Of a DNA stretch of 64,000 nt, positions 11,301 through 23,653 are shown one piece after another. The DNA is from Pratylenchus scribneri (lineage: Eukaryota; Nematoda; Chromadorea; Rhabditida; Pratylenchidae), in NCBI GenBank assembly GCA_030063045.1, contig JAQSEB010000021.1:2790001-2854000 (forward strand), written 5' to 3'. Each line of letters begins with the position of its first letter. Within the stretch, counting starts at the first letter, position 1. The position numbers were made by a program, and so were the translations under genes. The notes under the pieces are model-generated. The model saw nothing but the letters and a program-made list of their open reading frames with translations. It searched no databases and was not told the origin of the DNA.

Positions 11301-14300
11301 TCTGCCCCATTTCTGCCCCTTTTTTCTGCCCCATTTCTGCCCCCTTTTTTTCTGCCCCTTTTTTTCTGCCCCATTTCTGTCCCTTTTTTCTGCCCCTTTT
11401 TTCTGCCCCTTTTTTTCTGCCCCTTTTTTCTGCCCCTTTTTTTCTGCCCCTTTTTTCTGCCCCTTTTTTTCTGCCCCATTTCTGCCCCTTTTTTACTGCC
11501 CCATTTCTGCCTCATTTCTCTCCCTTTTTTTCTGCCCCTTTTTTCTGCCCCTTTTTTTCTGCCCCATTTCTGCCCCTTTTTTTCTGCCCCATTTCTGCCC
11601 CCTTTTTTTCCTGCCCCTTTTTTTCTGCCCCTTTTTTTCTGCCCCATTTCTGTCCCTTTTTTCTGCCCCTTTTTTCTGCCCCTTTTTTTCTGCCCCTTTT
11701 TTCTGCCCCTTTTTTTCTGCCCCATTTCTGCCCTTTTTTTCTGCCCCATTTCTGCCCCTTTTTTACTGCCCCATTTCTGCCTCATTTCTGTCCCTTTTTT
11801 TCTGCCCCTTTTTTCTGCCCCTTTTTTCTGCCCCTTTTTTTCTGCCCCATTTCTGCCCCTTTTTTTCTGCCCCATTTCTGCCCCCTTTTTTTCCTGCCCC
11901 TTTTTTTCTGCCCCTTTTTTTCTGCCCCATTTCTGCCCCCTTTTTTCTGCCCCTTTTTTCTGCCCCATTTCTGCCCCTTTTTTTCTGCCCCATTTCTGCC
12001 CCTTTTTTTCTGCCCCATTTCTGCCCCTTTTTTTCTGCCCCATTTCTGCCCCTTTTTTTCTGCCCCTTTTTTCTGCCCCTTTTTTTCTGCCCCTTTTTTT
12101 CTGCCCCATTTCTGCCCCTTTTTTCTGCCCCTTTTTTTCTGCCCCATTTCTGCCCCTTTTTTTCTGCCCCTCTTTTTCTGCCCCTTTTTTTCTGCCCCTT
12201 TTTTCTGCCCCTTTTTTTCTGCCCCATTTCTGCCCCTTTTTTTCTGCCCCTTTTTTTCTGCCCCATTTCTGCCCCTTTTTTTCTGCCCCTTTTTTTCTGC
12301 CCCATTTCTGCCCCCTTTTTTCTGCCCCTTTTTTCTGCCCCATTTCTGCCCCTTTTTTTCTGCCCCATTTCTGCCCCTTTTTTTCTGCCCCATTTCTGCC
12401 CCCTTTTTTTCTGCCCCATTTCTGCCCCTTTTTTTCTGCCCCATTTCTGCCCCTTTTTTTCTGCCCCATTTCTGCCCCTTTTTTTCTGCCCCTTTTTTCT
12501 GCCCCTTTTTTTCTGCCCCTTTTTTTCTGCCCCATTTCTGCCCCTTTTTTCTGCCCCTTTTTTTCTGCCCCATTTCTGCCCCTTTTTTTCTGCCCCTTTT
12601 TTTCTGCCCCATTTCTGCCCCTTTTTTACTGCCCCATTTCTGCCTCATTTCTGCCCCATTTCTGCCCCTTTTTTTCTGCCCCTTTTTTTCTGCCCCATTT
12701 CTGCCCCTTTTTTACTGCCCCATTTCTGCCTCATTTCTGTCCCTTTTTTTCTGCCCCTTTTTTTCTGCCCCATTTCTGCCCCCTTTTTTTCTGCCCCATT
12801 TCTGCCCCTTTTTTTCTGCCCCATTTCTGCCCCTTTTTTTCTGCCCCATTTCTGCCCCTTTTTTTCTGCCCCTTTTTTCTGCCCCTTTTTTTCTGCCCCT
12901 TTTTTTCTGCCCCATTTCTGCCCCTTTTTTCTGCCCCTTTTTTTCTGCCCCATTTCTGCCCCTTTTTTTCTGCCCCTTTTTTTCTGCCCCATTTCTGCCC
13001 CTTTTTTACTGCCCCATTTCTGCCTCATTTCTGTCCCTTTTTTTCTGCCCCTTTTTTCTGCCCCTTTTTTTCTGCCCCATTTCTGCCCCTTTTTTTCTGC
13101 CCCATTTCTGCCTCATTTCTGTCCCTTTTTTTCTGCCCCTTTTTTCTGCCCCTTTTTTTCTGCCCCATTTCTGCCCCTTTTTTTCTGCCCCATTTCTGCC
13201 CCCTTTTTTTCCTGCCCCATTTCTGCCCCTTTTTTTCTGCCCCATTTCTGCCCCTTTTTTTCTGCCCCATTTCTGCCCCTTTTTTTCTGCCCCTTTTTTC
13301 TGCCCCTTTTTTTCTGCCCCTTTTTTTCTGCCCCATTTCTGCCCCTTTTTTCTGCCCCTTTTTTTCTGCCCCATTTCTGCCCCTTTTTTTCTGCCCCTTT
13401 TTTTCTGCCCCATTTCTGCCCCTTTTTTACTGCCCCATTTCTGCCTCATTTCTGTCCCTTTTTTTCTGCCCCTTTTTTCTGCCCCTTTTTTTCTGCCCCA
13501 TTTCTGCCCCTTTTTTTCTGCCCCATTTCTGCCTCATTTCTGTCCCTTTTTTTCTGCCCCTTTTTTCTGCCCCTTTTTTTCTGCCCCATTTCTGCCCCTT
13601 TTTTTCTGCCCCATTTCTGCCCCCTTTTTTTCCTGCCCCTTTTTTTCTGCCCCTTTTTTTTCTGCTCCATTTCTGCCCCCTTTTTTCTGCCCCTTTTTTC
13701 TGCCCCATTTCTGCCCCTTTTTTTCTGCCCCATTTCTGCCCCTTTTTTTCTGCCCCATTTCTGCCCCCTTTTTTTCTGCCCTTTTTTCTGCCCCATTTCT
13801 GCCCCCTTTTTTTCTGCCCCTTTTTTTCTGCCCCTCTTTTTCTGCCACTTTTTTTCTGCCCCTTTTTTCTGCCCCTTTTTTTCTGCCCCTTTTTTTCTGC
13901 CCCATTTCTGCCCCCTTTTTTCTGCCCCATTTCTGCCCCTTTTTTTCTGCCCCATTTCTGCCCCTTTTTTTCTGCCCCATTTCTGCCCCCTTTTTTTCTG
14001 CCCCATTTCTGCCCCTTTTTTTCTGCCCCATTTCTGCCTCCTTTTTTTCTGCCCCTTTTTTCTGCCCCATTTCTGCCCCCTTTTTTTCTGCCCCTTTTTT
14101 TCTGCCCCTCTTTTTCTGCCCCTTTTTTTCTGCCCCATTTCTGCCCCTTTTTTTCTGCCCCCTTTTTTTCTGCCCCATTTCTGCCCCTTTTTTTCTGCCC
14201 CTTTTTTCTGCCCCTTTTTTTCTGCCCCATTTCTGCCCCTTTTTTTCTGCCCCTTTTTTTCTGCCCCATTTCTGCCCCTTTTTTCTGCCCCTTTTTTTCT

Positions 14301-17300
14301 GCCCCATTTCTGCCCCTTTTTTCTGCCCCCTTTTTTTCCTGCCCCTTTTTTTCTGCCCCTTTTTTTCTGCCCCATTTCTGCCCCCTTTTTTCTGCCCCAT
14401 TTCTGCCCCTTTTTTTCTGCCCCATTTCTGCCCCTTTTTTTCTGCCCCATTTCTGCCCCCTTTTTTTCTGCCCCATTTCTGCCCCTTTTTTTCTGCCCCA
14501 TTTCTGCCCCTTTTTTTCTGCCCCATTTCTGCCCCCTTTTTTTCTGCCCCTTTTTTTCTGCCCCATTTCTGCCCCTTTTTTTCTGCCCCTTTTTTCTGTC
14601 CCATTTCTGCCCCTTTTTTTCTGCACTTTTTTTCTGCCCCATTTCTGCCCCCTTTTTTTCTGCCCCTTTTTTCTGCCCCATTTCTGCCCCTTTTTTTCTG
14701 CCCCTTTTTTTCTGCCCCATTTCTGCCCCTTTTTTTCTGCCCCTTTTTTTCTGCCCCATTTCTGCCCCTTTTTTTCTGCCCCATTTCTGCCCCCTTTTTT
14801 TCTGCCCCTTTTTTCTGCCCCATTTCTGCCCCCTTTTTTTCTGCCCCTTTTTTTCTGCCCCTTTTTTTCTGCCCCTTTTTTTCTGCCCCATTTCTGCCCC
14901 TTTTTTTCTGCCCCCTTTTTTTCTGCCCCTTTTTTCTGCCCCTTTTTTTCTGCCCCATTACTGCCCCTTTTTTCTGCCCCTTTTTTTCTGCCCCATTTCT
15001 GCCCCTTTTTTTCTGCCCCTTTTTTTCTGCCCCATTTCTGCCCCTTTTTTTCTGCCCCATTTCTGCCTCCTTTTTTTCTGCCCCTTTTTTCTGCCCCATT
15101 TCTGCCCCCTTTTTTTCTGCCCCTTTTTTTCTGCCCCTCTTTTTCTGCCCCTTTTTTTCTGCCCCATTTCTGCCCCTTTTTTTCTGCCCCCTTTTTTTCT
15201 GCCCCATTTCTGCCCCTTTTTTTCTGCCCCTTTTTTTCTGCCCCATTTCTGCCCCTTTTTTTCTGCCCCTTTTTTTCTGTCCCATTTCTGCCCCTTTTTT
15301 TCTGCACCTTTTTTTCTGCCCCATTTCTGCCCCCTTTTTTTCTGCCCCTTTTTTCTGCCGCATTTCTGCCCCTTTTTTTCTGCCCCATTTCTGCCCCCTT
15401 TTTTTCCTGCCCCTTTTTTTCTGCCCGATTTCTGCCCCTTTTTTTCTGCCCCATTTCTGCCCCTTTTTTTTCTGCCCCTTTTTTCTGCCCCTTTTTTTCT
15501 GCCCCATTTCTGCCCCCTTTTTTTCTGCCCCTTTTTTCTGCCCGATTTCTGCCCCTTTTTTTCTGCCCCTTTTTTTTCTGCCCTTTTTTTCTGCACCTTT
15601 TTTTCTGCCCCATTTCTGCCCCTTTTTTCTGCCGCATTTCTGCCCCTTTTTTCTGCCCCATTTCTGCCACTTTTTTCTGCCCCCTTTTTTCTGCCCCTTT
15701 TTTTCTGCCCCTTTTTTCTGCCGCATTTCTGCCCCTTTTTTCTGCCCCATTTCTGCCACTTTTTTCTGCCCCTTTTTTTCTGCCCCATTTCTGCCCCCTT
15801 TTTTTCCTGCCCCTTTTTTTCTGCCCGATTTCTGCCCCTTTTTTTCTGCCCCATTTCTGCCCCTTTTTTTTCTGCCCCTTTTTTCTGCCCCTTTTTTTCT
15901 GCCCCATTTCTGCCCCTTTTTTTCTGCCCCTTTTTTTCTGCCCCATTTCTGCCCCTTTTTTTCTGCCCCTTTTTTTCTGCCCCATTTCTGCCCCTTTTTT
16001 CTGCCCCTTTTTTTCTGCCCCTTTTTTTCTGCCCCATTTCTGCCCCCTTTTTTTCTGCCCCTTTTTTCTGCCCCATTTCTGCCCCTTTTTTTCTGCCCCT
16101 TTTTTCTGCCCTTTTTTCTGCCCCATTTCTGCCCCCTTTTTTTCTGCCCCATTTCTGCCCCTTTTTTCTGCCCCTTTTTTTCTGCCCCTTTTTTTCTGCC
16201 CCATTTCTGCCCCTTTTTTTCTGCCCCATTTCTGCCCCCTTTTTTTCTGCCCCTTTTTTCTGCCCCATTTCTGCCCCTTTTTTTTCTTCCCCATTTCTGC
16301 CCCTTTTTTTCTGCCCCTTTTTTCTGCCCCATTTCTGCCCCCTTTTTTTCTGCCCCTTTTTTTCTGCCCCTCTTTTTCTGCCCCTTTTTTTCTGCCCCAT
16401 TTCTGCCCCTTTTTTTCTGCCCCATTTCTGCCCCCTTTTTTTCTGCCCCTTTTTTCTGCCCCATTTCTGCCCCTTTTTTTTCTTCCCCATTTCTGCCCCT
16501 TTTTTTCTGCCCCTTTTTTCTGCCCCATTTCTGCCCCCTTTTTTTCTGCCCCTTTTTTTCTGCCCCTCTTTTTCTGCCCCTTTTTTTCTGCCCCATTTCT
16601 GCCCCTTTTTTTCTGCCCCATTTCTGCCCCTTTTTTTCTGCCCCATTTCTGCCCCTTTTTTCTGCCCCTTTTTTTCTGCCCCATTTCTGCCCCCTTTTTT
16701 TCTGCCCCTTTTTTCTGCCCCATTTCTGCCCCTTTTTTTCTGCCCCATTTCTGCCCCTTTTTTTCTGCCCCATTTCTGCCCCTTTTTTTCTGCCCCTTTT
16801 TTCTGCCCCTTTTTTTCTGCCCCATTTCTGCCAGTTTTTTTCTGCCCCTTTTTTTCTGCCCCATTTCTGCCCCTTTTTTTCTGCCCCTTTTTTTCTGCCC
16901 CATTTCTGCCCCTTTTTTTCTGCCCCTTTTTTTCTGTCCCATTTCTGCCCCTTTTTTTCTGCACCTTTTTTTCTGCCCCATTTCTGCCCCCTTTTTTTCT
17001 GCCCCTTTTTTCTGCCGCATTTCTGCCCCTTTTTTTCTGCCCCATTTCTGCCCCCTTTTTTTCCTGCCCCTTTTTTTCTGCCCGATTTCTGCCCCTTTTT
17101 TTCTGCCCCATTTCTGCCCCTTTTTTTTCTGCCCCTTTTTTCTGCCCCTTTTTTTCTGCCCCATTTCTGCCCCCTTTTTTTCTGCCCCTTTTTTCTGCCC
17201 GATTTCTGCCCCTTTTTTTCTGCCCCTTTTTTTTCTGCCCTTTTTTTCTGCACCTTTTTTTCTGCCCCATTTCTGCCCCCTTTTTTTCTGCCCCTTTTTT

Positions 17301-17589
17301 CTGCCGCATTTCTGCCCCTTTTTTCTGCCCCATTTCTGCCACTTTTTTCTGCCCCCTTTTTTCTGCCCCTTTTTTTCTGCCCCTTTTTTCTGCCGCATTT
17401 CTGCCCCTTTTTTCTGCCCCATTTCTGCCACTTTTTTCTGCCCCTTTTTTTCTGCCCCATTTCTGCCCCCTTTTTTTCCTGCCCCTTTTTTTCTGCCCGA
17501 TTTCTGCCCCTTTTTTTCTGCCCCATTTCTGCCCCTTTTTTTTCTGCCCCATTTCTGCCCCTTTTTTTTCTGCCCCATTTCTGCCCCTT

Positions 17590-20100
17590 TTTTCTGCCCC
17601 TTTTTTTCTGCCCCTTTTTTTCTGCCCCTTTTTTTCTGCCCCATTTCTGCCCCTTTTTTTCTGCCCCATTTCTGCCCCCTTTTTTTCTGCCCCTTTTTTC
17701 TGCCCCATTTCTGCCCCTTTTTTTTCTTCCCCATTTCTGCCCCTTTTTTTCTGCCCCTTTTTTCTGCCCCATTTCTGCCCCCTTTTTTTCTGCCCCTTTT
17801 TTTCTGCCCCTCTTTTTCTGCCCCTTTTTTTCTGCCCCATTTCTGCCCCTTTTTTTCTGCCCCCTTTTTTTCTGCCCCATTTCTGCCCCTTTTTTTCTGC
17901 CCCTTTTTTCTGCCCCTTTTTTTCTGCCCCATTTCTGCCCCTTTTTTTCTGCCCCTTTTTTTCTGCCCCATTTCTGCCCCTTTTTTCTGCCCCTTTTTTT
18001 CTGCCCCATTTCTGCCTCTTTTTTCTGCCCCCTTTTTTTCCTGCCCCTTTTTTTCTGCCCCTTTTTTTCTGCCCCATTTCTGCCCCCTTTTTTCTGCCCC
18101 TTTTTTCTGCCCCATTTCTGCCCCTTTTTTTCTGCCCCATTTCTGCCCCTTTTTTTCTGCCCCATTTCTGCCCCCTTTTTTTCTGCCCCATTTCTGCCCC
18201 TTTTTTTCTGCCCCATTTCTGCCCCTTTTTTTCTGCCCCATTTCTGCCCCCTTTTTTTCTGCCCCTTTTTTTCTGCCCCATTTCTGCCCCTTTTTTTCTG
18301 CCCCTTTTTTTCTGTCCCATTTCTGCCCCTTTTTTTCTGCACCTTTTTTTCTGCCCCATTTCTGCCCCCTTTTTTTCTGCCCCTTTTTTCTGCCCCATTT
18401 CTGCCCCTTTTTTTCTGCCCCTTTTTTTCTGCCCCATTTCTGCCCCTTTTTTTCTGCCCCTTTTTTTCTGCCCCATTTCTGCCCCTTTTTTTCTGCCCCC
18501 TTTTTTTCTGCCCCTTTTTTCTGCCCCATTTCTGCCCCCTTTTTTTCTGCCCCTTTTTTTCTGCCCCTTTTTTTCTGCCCCTTTTTTTCTGCCCCATTTC
18601 TGCCCCTTTTTTTCTGCCCCCTTTTTTTCTGCCCCTTTTTTCTGCCCCTTTTTTTCTGCCCCATTACTGCCCCTTTTTTTCTGCCCCTTTTTTTCTGCCC
18701 CTCTTTTTCTGCCCCTTTTTTTCTGCCCCATTTCTGCCCCTTTTTTTCTGCCCCCTTTTTTTCTGCCCCATTTCTGCCCCTTTTTTTCTGCCCCATTTCT
18801 GCCCCTTTTTTTCTGCCCCCTTTTTTTCTGCCCCATTTCTGCCCCTTTTTTTCTGCCCCTTTTTTTCTGCCCCATTTCTGCCCCTTTTTTTCTGTCCCAT
18901 TTCTGCCCCTTTTTTTCTGCACCTTTTTTTCTGCCCCTTTTTTTCTGCCCCATTTCTGCCCCCTTTTTTTCTGCCCCTTTTTTCTGCCCCATTTCTGCCC
19001 CTTTTTTTCTGCCCCTTTTTTCTGCCCTTTTTTCTGCCCCATTTCTGCCCCCTTTTTTTCTGCCCCATTTCTGCCCCTTTTTTCTGCCCCTTTTTTTCTG
19101 CCCCTTTTTTTCTGCCCCTTTTTTTCTGCCCCATTTCTGCCCCTTTTTTTCTGCCCCATTTCTGCCCCCTTTTTTTCTGCCCCTTTTTTCTGCCCCATTT
19201 CTGCCCCTTTTTTTTCTTCCCCATTTCTGCCCCTTTTTTTCTGCCCCTTTTTTCTGCCCCATTTCTGCCCCCTTTTTTTCTGCCCCTTTTTTTCTGCCCC
19301 TCTTTTTCTGCCCCTTTTTTTCTGCCCCATTTCTGCCCCTTTTTTTCTGCCCCCTTTTTTTCTGCCCCATTTCTGCCCCTTTTTTTCTGCCCCTTTTTTC
19401 TGCCCCTTTTTTTCTGCCCCATTTCTGCCCCTTTTTTTCTGCCCCTTTTTTTCTGCCCCATTTCTGCCCCTTTTTTCTGCCCCTTTTTTTCTGCCCCATT
19501 TCTGCCCCTTTTTTCTGCCCCCTTTTTTTCCTGCCCCTTTTTTTCTGCCCCTTTTTTTCTGCCCCATTTCTGCCCCCTTTTTTCTGCCCCTTTTTTCTGC
19601 CCCATTTCTGCCCCTTTTTTTCTGCCCCATTTCTGCCCCTTTTTTTCTGCCCCATTTCTGCCCCCTTTTTTTCTGCCCCATTTCTGCCCCTTTTTTTCTG
19701 CCCCATTTCTGCCCCTTTTTTTCTGCCCCATTTCTGCCCCCTTTTTTTCTGCCCCTTTTTTTCTGCCCCATTTCTGCCCCTTTTTTTCTGCCCCTTTTTT
19801 TCTGTCCCATTTCTGCCCCTTTTTTTCTGCACCTTTTTTTCTGCCCCATTTCTGCCCCCTTTTTTTCTGCCCCTTTTTTCTGCCCCATTTCTGCCCCTTT
19901 TTTTCTGCCCCTTTTTTTCTGCCCAATTTCTGCCCCTTTTTTTCTGCCCCTTTTTTTCTGCCCCATTTCTGCCCCTTTTTTTCTGCCCCATTTCTGCCCC
20001 CTTTTTTTCTGCCCCTTTTTTCTGCCCCATTTCTGCCCCCTTTTTTTCTGCCCCTTTTTTTCTGCCCCTTTTTTTCTGCCCCTTTTTTTCTGCCCCATTT
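17590..20100 (+). repeat. Duplicated ~1.5 kb higher-order satellite unit
   Basis: The rare marker TTTTTTTTCTTCCCCATTT occurs near 17720 and 19210 (offset about 1490 bp). The order of variants after it is the same in both copies: CCCCTCTTTTTCTG, a CCTG junction, CTGTCCC and CTGCACC. One visible difference is CTGCCTC versus CTGCCCC near 18010 and 19500. Partial copies of the same marker occur near 16280 and 16480. This shows higher-order organisation of the satellite. Confidence 0.65.
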
Positions 20101-21726
20101 CTGCCCCTTTTTTTCTGCCCCCTTTTTTTCTGCCCCTTTTTTCTTCCCCTTTTTTTCTGCCCCATTACTGCCCCTTTTTTCTGCCCCTTTTTTTCTGCCC
20201 CATTTCTGCCCCTTTTTTTCTGCCCCTTTTTTTCTGCCCCATTTCTGCCCCTTTTTTTCTGCCCCATTTCTGCCTCCTTTTTTTCTGCCCCTTTTTTCTG
20301 CCCCATTTCTGCCCCCTTTTTTTCTGCCCCTTTTTTTCTGCCCCTCTTTTTCTGCCCCTTTTTTTCTGCCCCATTTCTGCCCCTTTTTTTCTGCCCCCTT
20401 TTTTTCTGCCCCATTTCTGCCCCTTTTTTTCTGCCCCTTTTTTTCTGCCCCATTTCTGCCCCTTTTTTTCTGCCCCTTTTTTTCTGTCCCATTTCTGCCC
20501 CTTTTTTTCTGCACCTTTTTTTCTGCCCCATTTCTGCCCCCTTTTTTTCTGCCCCTTTTTTCTGCCGCATTTCTGCCCCTTTTTTTCTGCCCCATTTCTG
20601 CCCCCTTTTTTTCCTGCCCCTTTTTTTCTGCCCGATTTCTGCCCCTTTTTTTCTGCCCCATTTCTGCCCCTTTTTTCTGCCCCTTTTTTTCTGCCCCATT
20701 TCTGCCCCCTTTTTTTCTGCCCCTTTTTTCTGCCCGATTTCTGCCCCTTTTTTTCTGCCCCATTTCTGCCCCTTTTTTTCTGCCCCATTTCTGCCCCTTT
20801 TTTCTGCCCCTTTTTTTCTGCCCCATTTCTGCCCCCTTTTTTTCTGCCCCTTTTTTCTGCCCGATTTCTGCCCCTTTTTTTCTGCCCCATTTCTGCCCCT
20901 TTTTTTCTGCCCCATTTCTGCCCCCTTTTTTTCTGCCCCTTTTTTCTGCCCGATTTCTGCCCCTTTTTTTCTGCCCCATTTCTGCCCCTTTTTTTCTGCC
21001 CCATTTCTGCCCCCTTTTTTTCCTGCCCCTTTTTTTCTGCCCGATTTCTGCCCCTTTTTTTCTGCCGCATTTCTGCCCCTTTTTTCTGCCCCATTTCTGC
21101 CACTTTTTTCTGCCCCCTTTTTTCTGCCCCTTTTTTTCTGCCCCATTTTTTCTGCCCCATTTCTGCCCCCTTTTTTTCTGCCCCTTTTTTCTGCCCGATT
21201 TCTGCCCCTTTTTTTCTGCCCCATTTCTGCCCCTTTTTTTCTGCCCCTTTTTTCTGCCCCTTTTTTTCTGCCCCATTTCTGTCCCTTTTTTCTGCCCCTT
21301 TTTTCTGCCCCATTTCTGCCCCCTTTTTTTCTGCCCCATTTCTGCCCCTTTTTTTCTGCCCCTTTTTTCTGCCCCATTTCTGCCCCTTTTTTTCTGCCCC
21401 ATTTCTGCCTCTTTTTTCTGCCTCTTTTTTCTGCCCCTTTTTTCTGCCCCTTTTTTACTGCCCCATTTCTGCCCCTTTTTTTCTGCCCCATTTCTGCCCC
21501 TTTTTTCTGCCCCATTTCTGTCCCTTTTTTTCTGCCCCTTTTTTCTGCCCCTTTTTTTCTGCCCCATTTCTGTCCCTTTTTTTCTGCCCCTTTTTTTCTG
21601 CCCCATTTCTGCCCCTTTTTTTCTGCCCCATTTCTGCCCCTTTTTTTCTGCCCCTTTTTTCTGCCCCTTTTTTCTGCCCCTTTTTTCTGCCGCTTTTTTT
21701 CTGCCCCATTTCTGCCCCTTTTTTTC

Positions 21727-22347
21727 TGCCACATTTTCTGCCACATTTTCTGCCACATTTTTCCTGCCACATTTTCTGCCACATTTTCTGCCACTTTTCC
21801 TGCCACATTTCCTGCCACATTTCCTGCCACATTTTCTGCCACATTTCCTGCCACATTTTCTGCTACATTTTCTGCCACATTTTTCCTGCCCCATTTCTTC
21901 CCCCTTTTTTACTGCCCCATTTCTGCCCTTTTTTTTCTGCCCCTTTTTTTCTGCCCCATTTCTGCCCCTTTTTTTCTGCCCCTTTTTTCTGCCCCTTTTT
22001 TTCTGCCCCATTTCTGCCCCCTTTTTCTGCCCCTTTTTTTCTGCCACATTTTCTGCCACATTTTTCCTGCCATATTTTCTGCCACATTTTCTACCACTTT
22101 TCCTGCCACATTTTCTGCCACATTTCATGCCACATTTTCTGCCACATTTTTCCTGCCATATTTTCTGCCACATTTTCTGCCACTTTTCCTGCCACATTTT
22201 CTGCCACATTTCATGCCACATTTTCTGCCACATTTCCTGCCACATTTTCTGCCACATTTTCTGCCACATTTTTTCCTGCCACATTTTTCCTGCCACATTT
22301 TCTGCCACATTTTCTGCCACATTTTTTTCTGCCACATTTTTTCTGCC
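21727..22347 (+). repeat. CTGCCACATTTT satellite variant, terminal block
   Basis: The final 600 bp of the polypyrimidine satellite is dominated by 12 bp CTGCCACATTTT units, including TTTCATGCCAC, CTACCACTTT and CTGCTACATTT variants. A CTGCCCC-type island interrupts it at about 21890-22040. This block joins directly to the unrelated 24 bp satellite at about 22348. Confidence 0.85.
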
Positions 22348-23640
22348 TAAAATCAGAACAGGCGGAGTTATTAAAATCAGAACAGGCGGAATTATTAAAA
22401 TCAGAATAGGCGGAATTATTAAAATCAGAATAGAGGGAATTATTAAAATCAGAATAGGCGGAATTATTAAAATCAGAATAGGGGGAATAATTAAAATCAG
22501 AATAGGCGGAATTATTAAAATCAGAATAGGGGGAATAATTAAAATCAGAATAGGCGGAATTATTAAAATCAGAATAGGGGGAATTATTAAAATCAGAATA
22601 GGCGGAATTATTAAAATCAGAATAGGGGGAATAATTAAAATCAGAATAGGCGGAATTATTAAAATCAGAATAGGGGGAATTATTAAAATCAGAATAGGCG
22701 GAATTATTAAAATCAGAATAGGCGGAATTATTAAAATCAGAATAGGCGGAATTATTAAAATCAGAATAGGGGGAATAATTAAAATCAGAATAGGCGGAAT
22801 TATTAAAATCAGAATAGGCGGAATTATTAAAATCAGAATAGGCGGAATTATTAAAATCAGAATAGGCGGAATTATTAAAATCAGAATAGGGGGAATAATT
22901 AAAATCAGAATAGGCGGAATTATTAAAATCAGAATAGGGGGAATAATTAAAATCAGAATAGGCGGAATTATTAAAATCAGAATAGGCGGAATTATTAAAA
23001 TCAGAATAGGCGGAATTATTAAAATCAGAATAGGCGGAATTATTAAAATCAGAATAGGGGGAATAATTAAAATCAGAATAGGCGGAATTATTAAAATCAG
23101 AATAGGGGGAATTATTAAAATCAGAATAGGCGGAATTATTAAAATCAGAATAGGCGGAATTATTAAAATCAGAATAGGCGGAATTATTAAAATCAGAATA
23201 GGGGGAATAATTAAAATCAGAATAGGCGGAATTATTAAAATCAGAATAGGGGGAATAATTAAAATCAGAATAGGCGGAATTATTAAAATCAGAATAGGGG
23301 GAATAATTAAAATCAGAATAGGCGGAATTATTAAAATCAGAATAGGGGGAATAATTAAAATCAGAATAGGCGGAATTATTAAAATCAGAATAGGCGGAAT
23401 TATTAAAATCAGAATAGGGGGAATAATTAAAATCAGAATAGGCGGAATTATTAAAATCAGAATAGGCGGAATTATTAAAATCAGAATAGGCGGAATTATT
23501 AAAATCAGAATAGGGGGAATTATTAAAATCAGAATAGGCGGAATTATTAAAATCAGAATAGGCGGAATTATTAAAATCAGAATAGGGGGAATTATTAAAA
23601 TCAGAATAGGCGGAATTATTAAAATCAGAACAAGCGGAAT
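22348..23640 (+). repeat. 24 bp satellite (KIRIGGII-type)
   Basis: About 54 head-to-tail copies of a 24 bp unit, AAAATCAGAATAGGCGGAATTATT with the end cut here to stay within the unit. Three main variants alternate: GGCGGAATTATT, GGGGGAATAATT and GGGGGAATTATT. As 24 is divisible by three, frames stay open and translate as repeated KIRIGGII on plus and SDFNNSAY / SDFNYSPY on minus. I regard this as satellite, not a gene. First and last units carry outlier variants (AACAGGCGG, AACAAGCGG), as expected for array edges that are not homogenised. Confidence 0.93.
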
Positions 23641-23653
23641 TAAACAAGAACAA

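Larger units (their letters stand above)
1..22347 (+). repeat. Polypyrimidine satellite (CTGCCCC + T-run)
   Basis: Uninterrupted tandem array of short units starting CTGCCCC and followed by ATTT (11 bp), T6 (13 bp) or T7 (14 bp), with rarer CTGCCCCC+T7 units and point variants such as CTGCTCC, CTGTCCC and CTGCCGC. The plus strand is almost pure C/T apart from the G of CTG and the A of CATTT. Because no TAA, TAG or TGA can form in any frame, reading frames of more than 7000 codons stay open on the plus strand and frames of more than 2000 codons on the minus strand. They encode only degenerate peptides (FFLPHFCPF-like on plus, MGQKKRGRK-like on minus). The plus strand lacks ATG almost everywhere. 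I treat this as non-coding satellite. The array runs off the left edge, so its full size is unknown. Confidence 0.95.

Noticed and set aside
22348..23640. CRISPR array
   Set aside because: Units are contiguous 24 bp repeats with no unique spacers, in eukaryotic sequence.
22211..23653. 480-codon minus-strand frame with SDFNNSAY repeats, like an adhesin
   Set aside because: It is the reverse reading of the 24 bp satellite; array length being a multiple of three keeps it open.
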